In this document: positions 34,669 to 48,964 of the stretch, in pieces
Layout of the letters: each line of letters begins with the position of its first letter
How positions within the stretch are numbered: position 1 is the stretch's first letter
NCBI GenBank assembly: GCA_964036155.1
Contig: OZ038422.1
Span: forward strand, 71,323,201 to 71,387,200
DNA from: Diploscapter coronatus
Taxonomy: Eukaryota > Nematoda > Chromadorea > Rhabditida > Rhabditidae
Length of the DNA stretch: 64,000 nt
Direction: 5' to 3'
Program-made: the position numbers and the translations under genes
The notes under the pieces: generated by a model
What the model was told of the DNA's origin: nothing
Databases searched by the model: none
The model's input: only the letters and a program-made list of their open reading frames with translations

Positions 34669-35496
34669 TTTGAAGAGGCTAAAAATTAGAATCGAAATTT
34701 GCGCATTAGATAAGTTTGTATTATATCAACAAAAGTATTTTTAATCTATTTGAAAATAAGGAAATTCTAAAGTTGGGAAGAAATGAAGCGAAATTGCTAA
34801 GGACGCCAGGAATTCTTGAGCTGAAGATCTTCGAGGAAATGTTCCGATGAAACGATTCATCCAGGCAACGATATTGTTATCGATCGCATCGCCGAAGAAT
34901 GAAACGAAACAACAAGCCTGCCTCATTTCGGATAAATGGATACCCTGAAAGACAGAAAAATATTAGCAAAACATTTTATCATCTCTCGATTCACCCAAAG
35001 ATAAGTTTCAAAATCATTTTCGCCGAGAAAACAATCGGGATAAAGCACGAAAAATTGAATGCAATGAGTCAGCATGTGGTCAATGATTAGAATTACGAAA
35101 ACTTCAGTAGTCTTTCTATTCAAAAATTATTTATTTTTTATTAAAGTATCAACAAAATTTCGCATGCGCTATACTATGGACTTCAAAAATAGCATAAATA
35201 ACCAGTGAAATGGACGTTAGGAAAATAATGCTGCACGAAAAAATGAATGCGCTTAAAATACATCAATAACGCCTGAAAGATGATTGTAAGCATCGAAATA
35301 CGATGGACATAAGATGCATCTACTTGAATTTTATGCAAGTGAATGAGATTTAGTTGGTCCAATTAAATATTATGTTTTTTTTTTTTTAAATGAACAAGCT
35401 TGAATTATAAATATTGAGCATTCTGTCATAAGATGTCATAAGATCATAGGATAATATTGAACCAGAATAAGTCAACTCTACCAAATAAAAAAATAA
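34669..35496. other. Spacer between the two LDLa genes
   Basis: AT-rich, about 830 bp, with no gene seen. It would hold the promoter of the three-repeat gene and the 3' UTR of the five-repeat gene. Confidence 0.5.
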
Positions 35497-37028
35497 TTAA
35501 TTCATTTCAAATTCAACCGTAGCTTTCACCTTATTTCTGCGGCTGAAAGTAAATGAATTAAATTTCTGTTCATAAAAAAATCCATTTACCCGAAATATTT
35601 CCTCAGCAGAATGATAAGAACGGAAGAAATCGTTATTAAGACGAACAAGGTGGGATAAATCCATATATTCGAATGTTGATGCTGGCAGAAATACGCCTCA
35701 TCTTCCCCTGATGGACAGTCGTTGACTCCATTGCAGGTGAGATTCTTGAAGATGCACTTGTGAATACCATTCACTGAAAATTTTCATCCTATTCAGCAAA
35801 TTGAGCGTGTTCCTCACCAGCATCACATCGGAATGACCCATCATCTGCGGAGCAATTGATCGCATGTTGCTGATGATGAATCACTTCCCCTTTGCAATTC
35901 GCCTGAATATTCCCGTTTTATGTATCATAGTCAAATGCGTTCACCTCATCACTGCCATCTTCGCAGTCGCGCTCTCCATCACAGATCCATCTGCTGGGAA
36001 TGCAGGTGTATTTGTTGGCACAGGCAACAGTGTCATCCTTGCAGACGACGTCCATCTCCTCCTCATCATCCTCTGCGTTCCCGTCTGTCCGTCCCGTTGT
36101 CGTCTTTCTCCTCGTGCAGTTGAGCTCATCTTCCTTTTCAGGGCAGTCAGCATATCCATCGCACACTGCGTCTTGCGTCAGGCACTGTCCACTCAAGCAC
36201 AGGAATTTCGGCGATTCGCACTTTCTAAAAATAGAATTTTCGTTGAAAGACGCAATATTTCAGTGAGATGGCATGAATCTATTTTCGAGCTTTTTAAAAG
36301 ATTTCGATGGAAACTGACTGTGCAAGAGTGTAGTCGTCTTCCGTGTCGACCTTCCCCTCCACGGAAGTGTCGTTCTTCTCTCCAGGAATGACCTGACTGC
36401 AGAACTTCTCGTCCTCGCCCTTCAGACAATCCCACTCTCCGTCGCACTTGAACTTCTTGGCCACACAGTCGCCATTACGGCAAATCATCGAGCCTATGTG
36501 GCAGTCGTGCAGATAGTGGCATCCCAGCTCGTCCTGAAAATCGACAATTTTCATTCAAGATCTTCTTCCTTCAGAGCTGGCAGGTATCGAGAGCCGAAAG
36601 TCTCTTGAAAAGCTTTGTCAGTTTGGATACCAGTCATTTGTAAAATTTAGCGCTTTTTGGAAAGAAGAACGAGTTGATGAAGAGGCGAATAGATCAAGTT
36701 TCCAAATCGATAGTAGAGTCAGAATTCAGACTTCCCTTGGGGCTCTTCTCTTCTCTTCTATTCTAGTTTCGAAAGTTACGACTTGCATTCTGTCAACTGA
36801 CCATTCCATTCTCGCAGTCAGGCGTATTGTCGCACAGCCATTCGAGGGGAATGCATCTGAATCGACCTCGTCCACAGTCGAGGTGAAGGGATGTGTTGCA
36901 GGGCGAGGGCACTGACGGCATCACGGATGGGGTCGACTAAGAAAAGTCGTATTATTTACCTTTTATGAAGCTAATTCGACCTGAACAAGGACCAAAGAGG
37001 CGAGGAAAGCATAGAATGAAATGCTCAT
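35497..37028 (-). CDS. Five-LDLa-repeat type I membrane protein
   Basis: Minus-strand exons 36981-37028, 36802-36936, 36319-36533, 35945-36224, 35818-35902, 35590-35773 and 35497-35542 join in phase, 330 residues. After a signal peptide (MSISFYAFLASLVLVQ) come five class A modules (CDNTPDC, CDGEWDC, CDGYADC, CDGERDC, CNGVNDC). The third and fourth are separated by an acidic linker (NAEDDEEEMD). A transmembrane helix (IYPTLFVLITISSVLIILL) and a short tail ending KVKATVEFEMN follow. The first two modules and their intron positions match the neighbouring three-repeat gene, so the pair arose by tandem duplication. The tail has no NPxY endocytosis motif. Confidence 0.88.
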
Positions 37029-37589
37029 AGTTATTCAAGTTGATCTGAAAATAAATGAAAATTAACTACGAAAACTGTTTAAAAATATTGACTGAAAAGT
37101 TTATTTCGACGAGGAAAACATCGAAAATAACAAAACATTGTGGAACGGTGCAAGGTTTGATGTAGTTTATCGATTTATCAAAACTTTCAAAGATGACATT
37201 CAAAACCATTTCATTGGAGAATGTGATGCTCAGAGAGAAACATAAAACAAACGGGAAGAAAATACTAAAACTCTCGATGAAGATTCGCATTATTGAACCA
37301 AAATCGATGTAAATTCATATTTCAGTGAAAAGTTGAGTTCGAAATGCGACGAAACTTTCGGTGCAAACCGTTTATTATCGACGCTGAAGTTGAAAGACAT
37401 TTACATTATTAGGCATTTCTATCGGAATCAATCATACGTTTCTTCGGATTCTCCATCTATCATTGACAATATTTGGAGGCATTGCCCTTTCTTTTGTGCG
37501 GGCTTGCATAGGAATTTTGCTATAACCCATAATTACAAATAAGCAAGAAAATGTAAAAACAATCATAATCGAATAAAATATCCAATCAA
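37029..37589. other. Spacer upstream of the five-LDLa gene
   Basis: AT-rich, no gene seen; presumably the promoter region of the LDLa gene. It ends at the left TTAA of the large palindromic element. Confidence 0.45.
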
Positions 37590-39263
37590 TTAAGAGTGAA
37601 TGTCAGTAAGGACCAAAGTCGGTGTTTCCAGGGGTCCATCGATTTGGCTGATTTCCACATATATTATTCAGTTTTTCACGCTGATTCTCGTGGTGCTATA
37701 CGTTTTTCATAAAAGTTATCATATGCAGGGTTACGGTAGCTTGAAGTTTTGACAGATCTGACCTCGAGAAAAAGTTCATAACTTTCTTATTTCTGAACCA
37801 AATCGAACGAGGTTTTCAGCATTGAATAGCCCACGAAAAACTCTACAAATAATGTAACTACGACCACCTGTTACGATCAACAACTTCCCTCTAGAAAATT
37901 AATTTCCGAAAAAGTGACCCTGACCGGTGACGGTTTTTCGATTTTTTACCCAAATTAGAGTTTCGACCCCAAGCTGAAAATTGGCTTATTTTGTAAATAA
38001 TTAAATTTTACATTTGAACATATAAAAATTCTCAAAAAAGAGGGTAGTCGAAACCACGAAAAATGCGTCCGAACGTGTAAAATCAAGGTCATTATTGCAT
38101 AGCATTAGCTTTGACCCCCCACAACTTTCTTATTTCTGAACCAAATTGAATGATTATTTTTTATTTTGTAGATCTTGTCGAGAAGAATATCATAAAAATA
38201 AAAAGAAAATTTTAGGATAATATTTTTGGTGGGAAAAAATTATCCGAAGTTACCCTATATACCCATACTATGTTTACGGGTAGATGACGTTGGAAAAATT
38301 TGTATTTCCAGTATGTTGCGTAGAATGACATGGTGAACAACTTTTGTTCCAAGACTCACCTCGGATTCATCATCGTTAGGGCTCCAGAATTTTTTAAAGT
38401 TCAATGACTAATTATTGCAAAGTGCCGTTTGGATATGAAATTTAAAAAATTCATATCTTCCTGTGTGTGCACATCCTAGAAGAAGTTCTGGAACAAAAGT
38501 TGTTCAACTTGAAGAGCTCTATAAAATTTCATGGAAATCTCTGACGTTAACTCGCATTACACTTGTAAACACAGTACGGGTATATAGGGTAACTTTGGGT
38601 AATTTTTTCCTGCCAAAATTAATTTCTAAAAATTTTCTTTTTATTTTTACCTTATTCTCCTACTCAAGATCTACAAAATAAAAAAAGAATTATTCAATTT
38701 GGTTCAGAAATAAGAAAGTTATGAGGGGTCAAAGTTGGCACTATGAAATAATTATCCTGGCTTTACGCGTTCGGACGCATTTTTCGTGGTTTCGACTGCC
38801 CTAATTTTTATCAAAATTGATCATATCTTGTGCATAATTGAATCCTCTTTCTCATGAGCTAATATTTTGCTTTCGGTCGAGCTTCTTTTTAGTCGAAAAA
38901 AATCGGAAACTGAGGTGAGCTAAAGTCAAAAATTGGAATGTTGAATTTTCCCGCCAAGACAGGTGGTTATCGTGGCTTATCATCGTTACATTATTTGTAG
39001 AGTTTTTCGTGGGCTATTCAATGTTGAAAACTTCGTTCGATTCGGCTCAGAAATAAGGAAGTTATGAATTTTTCCCAAGGTCGGGTCTGTCAAAATTTTA
39101 AGCTACCGTAATCCTGCATACGATCATTTTTATGAAAAACAAACTACACCATGATGATCAGCGTGAAAAACTGGATAAAATATGTGAAAATCAGCCAAAT
39201 CTGAAGACCGCTGGTCCGCACCCCTTCCTTGTGACTTTGATTTTTCCTGACATCCACTCTTAA
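37590..39263. mobile_element. Large palindromic element flanked by TTAA (PALTTAA-like)
   Basis: Both ends read TTAA then GAGTG(A/G)ATGTCAG pointing inward (left 37590, right 39263 on the other strand). The arms of about 800 bp are inverted copies over nearly the whole length: for example TTCATAACTTTCTTATTTCTGAACC near 37780 against its inverse near 39050, a matching pair at 38120 and 38710, and GAACAACTTTTGTTCCA against TGGAACAAAAGTTGTTC at the centre (about 38335 and 38490). TTAA ends and near-complete palindromy are the hallmarks of the PALTTAA group known in C. elegans, mobilised by piggyBac-type transposases. No transposase is present. Confidence 0.82.
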
Positions 39264-39392
39264 GAGAATACATTGTATTGGTTCGTATCCATTTCATTAT
39301 TGAACAAGCAAGACAAAATTGAGAGAAAGATAAAGATGAGCCAATTTGAGTCAAGTATCCGATTTTGAGTATGTTTAGATGTCGATGTACAT

Positions 39393-41179
39393 TCAGCAGG
39401 TATACGAATCGTAGTCTTTTAGCTTATAGCCAAAATAGGCATAATGTTGAGCAGGGTTGTTACCTGAATGGAAAATTTAATTGAAATGAATATTTGTTGA
39501 TCATATGAAACCAAAGATTAAATTAGCTAATTTTCATAGTTAAGCGAAAAGATAATACAATCATACCATTATCGTCGCATTTTGGATCTTCTGGATTTTC
39601 GCATTTCTGATTCAGGTACATTGCAATAGCGGGAGTTGCAACATTATACCAAATTGTGTACTGTAAATTGTTATTTATTTGAAAATTCACAAGATATGAT
39701 TCCAACTCCATAGTGTGCATACGCCCCAGTTTCATTGATATTTGGCGGTTTCGTTCGATCAATCGTTGTTGGCGGATATAACTAAATGTTGTGTTTTATA
39801 CGAATGAAGATGTGAGTATGCAATTTCTATTGCTCTATGTAGCCTATAGGTCTAATGATATTGGCATATAAAATAACCATAGATATTTTAGATGTGAATA
39901 ATTTCGTATTAATAACTTATTACCGCAACGGGATCTTTCAAATAGAGTAAACGGAATGTTTGATAAACCGATTGGGATAATTTTGCTGCGAACATAGCGT
40001 CACCGACCCGTGGAGTGCCTGAATTAGTTTAAGAACTGAACATGCAAAATAAAAACATACCATAGGTTTTAACAAAGATCTTATCAATGTCCCACAATTC
40101 CAGATTTCTCATTTCCAACGCGAAAATCTGTGCCAAAGCTCCACCCGCACCATGCCCTGTTTCTATTCGTAATCAATGGAAAAACGAATATTTGAATTAA
40201 ACCTGTTGGCTAAAATAATTCCAACAATTCAGAAGAAAAAAGAATTCTTACTTCGATAAGGGTATCGCAATAATGTCCCCACAACTCATACATGAAATTC
40301 CTCAATCCTGAATTTAGAAATATATTCTAATTAATAGCCCGAATACTCTATACCGGCTGCCATTAGACGATTGAATCCTTCTAAATAGTCTCTCCCCACC
40401 ATACCTATTTGTTTAGGACTATTCCATGGGACTAAAGGCTAAAAAATGGCTATTTTAGAAAAACGAAATCACGTTTTAACTTTTCAGACAGAAAATAACG
40501 GAATGATAATGCTACTTAAAAAATAATTTTGATGGGTATATAATAAATTTTGCAGTAACACTGAAAACTCCTGACCATATTTGCAACGTCTGTGGTGAAT
40601 TTATCGGTGAAAGCCTTGATATCATGCGAATGTCGAAATATGATTCCATGATTTGGTATATAATTTGAATCATTCCTTTCAAATCTCGTTATCTATAACT
40701 TCTAAGTATTATCGTATTTTCATATCAAATCAATGCTTATGCATTATAATACTCACGACAACCTGGCAGTCACCGTTGAAGATCAAGTCCTTGCAATCGG
40801 CAGTGAAGCTAAATTTGAGAATTTAAAATGAACATTCATAAATACCATACGTTTGAATGAATGTATGACCTATCCCTATTTTATCCAGACACTTCTGTGG
40901 TGTGGAGGATAGAGCTGCCAACATAAGATCATAGAACTAGACAGAAGATTTAGTTATTTCATATGTATTTGTAATCGTGTTTAGTCATAAATTTGAATTC
41001 TAAACTCAGCCAACATGCATACCTAATACTATCCTGCAAACTTTTGAATCATCATTAAATCTTACACGAATATACATATCCTCCCATTTATCATAGTCGT
41101 TTAATGGGGCTTGCTCAGTTGTCGAACTAATAAACGAGGAAAGAAGTAAAGTCAGAAGGAGTTTAGATAGATTACTCAT
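39393..41179 (-). CDS. Lipase class 3-like protein lacking the nucleophile serine
   Basis: Starts at 41179 with a signal peptide (MSNLSKLLLTLLLSSFISS) and ends TGA at 39393. Fold markers are GMVGRDYLEGFN, then PTGHGAGGALAQIFALEM where active enzymes have GHSxGG, then GTPRVGDAMFAAKL, LLYLKDPVA (Asp region) and GAYAHYGYTIWYN (His region). The nucleophile Ser is replaced by Gly, while the Asp and His positions look kept. A 7-nt micro-exon (40203-40209, CCAACAG) supplies the PTG just before the elbow; without it the frame breaks. The product is predicted secreted and catalytically inactive, perhaps a lipid- or sugar-binding pseudoenzyme. Cysteines are frequent, consistent with secretion. The first exons are frame-supported but less certain. 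Confidence 0.78.
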
Positions 41180-42249
41180 GACAATTACCTAAAATGATTC
41201 AATTTATTTTACAATGCACTTTTAAATGAAATTTCTGATCGATGGAGTTAGTTTGGCATAGGTTACGAGTCAATTAACGATCAAAATTGCGACACTTATT
41301 CAATTCATCCTGTCTAATTACTAAAGAGAAACTTTATGATAAACTAGCTGTTGATTAAATATACAACGATAAAGAGGAAAATGATACAAGTAATGCAGCA
41401 TATCTACAAACACGAACGCATCTACTGTGTGTTTGTCCATGTTTAACGAATTAATATATTGAACCGAAGTATTTTCCCTCCCAAATTTGATGACAACACA
41501 TTTGCAATAATGCGATAAATCGATTTAAAGTAGCATAATTAAAGATAGAAAGAGATCGCAACAATTTTTGATGTTAATCCTTCGATCCTCTCACTGATCA
41601 GAAACCTTTTATTCAATATGTCTGATGCAGCGATTTTGTTTATCATTATGATTCTTTTTCATTATATTTCTTGACCCCCCGACAAAGGGTCAAGCCTCTT
41701 TTATCTACCGTGTCCAGAATCTTGGTTCTTTCTATCGGACAGAGCAGAACACGGCTATTGTTATTTTTGTCCCATTCCCAGAGATGAAATAAACCTTCGA
41801 GTTCAATAACTATGGCTCAAGTCAAATCCGTATGGACAAAAATAGTGCAACAATGCCACCCGAGAAAGCAACCGGACAGAACGAAAAAAACATTCCCGTA
41901 CTGTCATATGTCTTAATGTCTTACGTGTCATGCGGTTTTTTTTGCTATAAATGATTAGTCCATGAGATTTTGAGAAAAAAACTTCATGACTTTGTCTTCA
42001 CAACGGGAATACCACTCGCGCACTCTAGAAATGTAAAAAAAAGAATTTTAAGTCAAATAACTGATATTTTCATCGGTTTCCATCGTCAAAATATCTCAAG
42101 TTTCGTTGTAAATTGAACATTATCGTTGTTTGTCTCTTATTTAGTTGATTAGGAGTTTAGAAAAGTTGAGTTTTGGTTATGAATTTCGAGTTTTAATAAA
42201 TTTATTCTAAATTACAAGTTATAACTTAATTCATTAAGAGTTTTCTGCA
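41180..42249. other. Intergenic with one dispersed repeat
   Basis: No gene. It holds the repeat at 41935-42060 and AT-rich DNA. The first few hundred bases are the likely promoter of the lipase-like gene. Confidence 0.5.
41935..42060 (+). repeat. Dispersed repeat, partner of 3480-3610
   Basis: Shares TTTTTTGCTATAA and AGATTTTGAGAAAAAA with 3480-3610 in the same order and spacing. Confidence 0.5.
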
Positions 42250-42540
42250 TCATTGAGGTTGAACTTGACCAAAATCGGTCATAGCCATTTCGGTTCAAGT
42301 TTCTTGCTCTTCGTTTTCTGCATTTCTGATCTTCTGCGGTGTCTAAAAAGTTAAACTTATAAAGTGCCTAAAATAATTGCAAGCTGTAAAGAATTTCAAT
42401 GACATTAGAAGCAATTTTAATAAGAATTTTAATTGAAGTTGAATTCACCTGCACTTGAAGAAGTTGATTATAATTTTTATCCTTCTATAAAGAACCAGAT
42501 ACATGAGGTTGACGATAAAACCAAGAATATCGAAAATTTA
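42250..42540 (-). pseudogene. Broken duplicate of the adjacent chemoreceptor 3' end
   Basis: Read on the minus strand, a piece encoding DILGFIVNLMYLVLYRR (matching DIIGFTINLVYILFYKR of the intact gene) runs directly into IKIIINFFKCR (matching SIIDFFKCR). An intron and a last exon ending in TTCAACCTCAATGA follow, against TCCAACCTCAATAA in the intact copy. The TM6-TM7 exons between are missing, so an internal deletion created the junction. Confidence 0.7.
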
Positions 42541-42888
42541 GTATGTATTCATCACTTTCGAAAACGAAACTATTTATTGATCGACAAAATTGCAAAACAG
42601 TTCGCGATGAAAGTATCAAATATTCTGACAAGTCTTCTCTACAAGCGATATGTCTTCACTGCCCTGATCACCTAGCATGTAGAAATAATCTCCCTCTTCA
42701 GTGTAGATCATCATTTGATGTCCTCCTTTGCCGACTTTCGCACTTGAGCATTCCAATTCCCCTGTTGCTGGTACTTTGTTGAGAGAGTTCAAAAAAGATA
42801 TTGACGAGCTAGATTACATTTATTCAGATATAATACAATTCAACACAATTATTTTATACTAATTTTTCAAGATTAGATCATTTTTCCT

Positions 42889-44628
42889 TTATTGAGGTTG
42901 GATTTGAGTGAAATTCGCCATTTGAAGCGTGTTTCCATTTCCGCGTCCATGAGGGTCATTTCTTGAAAGCGGTAATTCTCCGTTATTTGCTCCTCGATTC
43001 TTTCTAAAATAAGCATGAAAATGATTAGAAGGAAGTAAATTTCAAGATTATACTGGGAAAATATGAAATAAGACTCACCTGCATTTGAAGAAATCGATGA
43101 TGCTTCGCCGTCGCTCTGGGCTTCCAAGAATAAATGAAAGTGGTAGATGAAATCCCCAGGATAATGATTCGAAAAATCGGAAGAACGCAAAACTTGCTAA
43201 ATGATAATATCCTAACGAATCTTCCCTATCAGTAAGTTTGTCATTATCCGCTTGAAATAGCAATAAGATTGACTGATCAGTAACGAATGATACGTATAAT
43301 ACGTAATAGATAATCGAGAGCACCTAAAACGTACATATGAAAATAAATAATTTTAAATTTTATGCTGCCAATTTGTTACATGATGGCAAGCTATCGGCAT
43401 CATTTGAAGCAAGTATCTGCTATAGCCGATTCTCTGATTTCGTTCCGATTCCTGGGAACTCAGCGCTTTTAATCGTTTGTAGAAAAGTATGTAGACCAAG
43501 TTAATGGTAAATCCGATGATATCGAATATAATCGGTAGTGTCTAAATTAGCATTAGTAACACGAAAATAAACGGTCATCAGGAGCTGGAGAACGTAGAGG
43601 AATTTCTCTACCTATCTTCACTAGGCACCCTTTTTCTTTGAAGGATGAAACAAACTATCTGTCTAGAGTCTGCATGCTCTCTATGCTCAAATAACCGCTT
43701 TTTTGTACGTTGATAATATTCGAAGTTATTTATCTACTCGAAAATTAAACAAAAACTTGCATAATTGATAACTTTTACCACAAGAACTTTCACTCCAATT
43801 CGATAATCAAGGAATGCCATTATGAATCCCATGAAAATAAATATGGCTTGGAAACAAATGGCAAATGTATAAATTGATTTGATGATGACGTGTATTCGAG
43901 TTCTATAAAACTTAATTTTATAATACCCATTTTAGAAAATGCTAATTAGACTTACATGTTCGTTAAGTTGACGCTCATGAATTGATTGTTGAAAATTGAA
44001 CGCATTTGTTGAATCGTAAGAAATGCGTTTAAAAATGTTATTGAAATGCTTGCTACAGGCGAAACAAATAATAGCATTATAACTACCGACGGAGCCAGTA
44101 TTAATCCACGATGAAACTTCAAATATATACGTGTCAACAAACTTATAATGCGCGATAAAAGGCTTCTTTCATTACTAGGATCATCTGAATCTGGTAGAAC
44201 TGAAAAGGATGATAATTTACTTGAAGTTGTATGATTTTTACGATTTTCGAAAATAAGGAAATCAATAACCGTCCAAATTAATGGTGACATTATAACAATT
44301 ATATTAATCAGATATATAATTGTCAAATATTGCATATGCCACAGTATTTGAAAGTAGTTTTTCTAAAGCTTAAAATTTCCTTTAGATGAAAATCACATTA
44401 TTTACGCATGTTTCCTTCTTCAAAACATGAGTCGTAAGAACAAATAGGAGGTAAATCATCAATATCAATAATATGATTAGTACGATCCATATAATATGAA
44501 ATCCGAAAGGGTTTATGAATCTTATAATATCTTCCGTGCTAATCGGGCCTAGAATAATAATTTACTGCTTTAATATGAAAAATCTTACGTTGAGTAACAA
44601 GGCTATCATTACCATATTCAGAATCCAT
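42889..44628 (-). CDS. Seven-transmembrane chemoreceptor (Sra-superfamily-like), second gene
   Basis: Minus-strand exons 44589-44628, 44406-44548, 43956-44362, 43779-43902, 43380-43541, 43079-43323 and 42889-43003 join in phase, 411 residues. Seven hydrophobic segments are clear, from FHIIWIVLIILLILMIYLL (TM1) to the helix ending FHLPLSFILGSPERRR (TM7). ESERNQRIGYSRYLLQMMP before TM6 matches the receptor at 4201-6642. The loop after TM2 is long, Ser/Asp-rich and hydrophilic, and not matched in the other receptor. Splice sites are canonical. Probably a sensory-neuron GPCR; ligand unknown. Confidence 0.8.
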
Positions 44629-44988
44629 GCTAAAACCCTTCTAAATTTCTTTTCAAAATGACTGAGTTAGATAAAACTTGATATATCTTACTTACGTTAA
44701 ATCAGCTGCTAGATTCGTACATAATACACTTGCGCATGCATTTTTAAGAACTTTAGCAGGTGTTTTTTTTAATTACTCTAATGATAAAAATACAAAATTA
44801 TATATAGTGTGTAACAAAAATATAGATGGGTGCATTTTTCGCCAATATCGCCTATAAGAAGTGAATATAATGGGCAAACCACTACCAAATTCGGAATCAG
44901 CGGTGCCGATAACCTACATTGGAAGCAATAATGACCAGTCATCATTATCTAATTAGCATTTTTTGCAAAGTATCTATTTTTACTTGTA

Positions 44989-45067
44989 ACCAGGGATGTA
45001 CGGACCCGGACCCAGACGTTAATTAATGTCCGGGTCCCAATTTTTACAGACCGCGTACATCCCTGGT
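44989..45067. mobile_element. 79-bp perfect-ended hairpin (MITE remnant)
   Basis: ACCAGGGATGTACG and CGTACATCCCTGGT are exact 14-bp inverted ends. Inside, GGACCCGGAC and GTCCGGGTCC also pair. CAGGG ends resemble hAT elements, but the flanking 8-mers do not match, so no target duplication is supported. Confidence 0.6.
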
Positions 45068-46007
45068 TTCAGTAGTTGAAAATTTTGCCAATTTCAGATT
45101 ATGAAGCTTCCTACCAGATTTTCAATTCACACACATACTTAATAGGCACTGTTCGGAGTCAAGCAGATGTGTTGAAAATGTAAAATTATGGTCTGTTGAG
45201 TTTCTTCTCCAATAATTACCAATTCAAAAATTAGCTTATTACATTGCGCCGTTTTCAATTCCATCATTATCTTTGCTCACTTCCCACCTTCCTCTGCCTC
45301 TGGCAAAATCCTCTCGCTAGATGCGCTCTCTTCACCTTCACATTTCACGTCTTTCTTCCACCACTTGTCCGAGCAGGTCAGGCATTTTGGATTTGCCCGC
45401 AAAATTATCGATTCTCGAAACTGCTTGTTTTTGTGAAAATTTCGATATATTTTGGTCGGATCCCTTATCAATTTTCCAGTTTTATTGAGTGTTCATTGTT
45501 GCCCGGCATTGTGTAGTGTTGCCTTGGCCCCTATTTTCTCTGCTTACTTCTCTGTCCCTCTTCATCCCCTCTCTATTTCCACATTTCTCTTGTTCTCTCG
45601 TCCTCTCGTCCCACTGCCAAACAACTTCGACCTCCCTCTCTCTCTCGTTTTGTTGACGACTACTCTCGGCATTTTTCTTTATCTTTCCCCTTCGAACGGT
45701 CCGCAAAACAAATCGAGTTAGGGATCGATAACTTGAATTTTACTGATTTTTGACAAGCCCGATAATTTTCGTTAAAAATTTGCGTATTTCCAGGACGCTG
45801 AAATTCTATTTACATTTCTGAGCTGAATTAAAATTTCGAATCATCTCGAAATTTTGTCGCCTCGCAAAATCGAAATTTCTCTTAGCCCTGCTCTAAATTG
45901 TTTTCCCTGTTCTTTCACCGAATTACGTGTTAGTTGCGCGTCCTCCCCCTTTCACGCCTTGTTTATAACCGGTCGATTTGTTGTCATTTGAGTGATTTCA
46001 GTTGCAA
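45068..46007 (+). other. Upstream region of mdh-1
   Basis: Pyrimidine-rich DNA (long CTCTCT/TTCC runs at about 45540-45690) with no gene on either strand that I can support. GTGATTTCAG ending at 46000 is a likely SL trans-splice acceptor, seven bases before the start codon. Confidence 0.5.

Positions 46008-48964
<2,957 letters not shown>

Noticed and set aside
35864..36391. 175-codon plus-strand open frame opposite the LDLa gene
   Set aside because: Shadow of cysteine-rich minus-strand exons that form complete LDLa modules.
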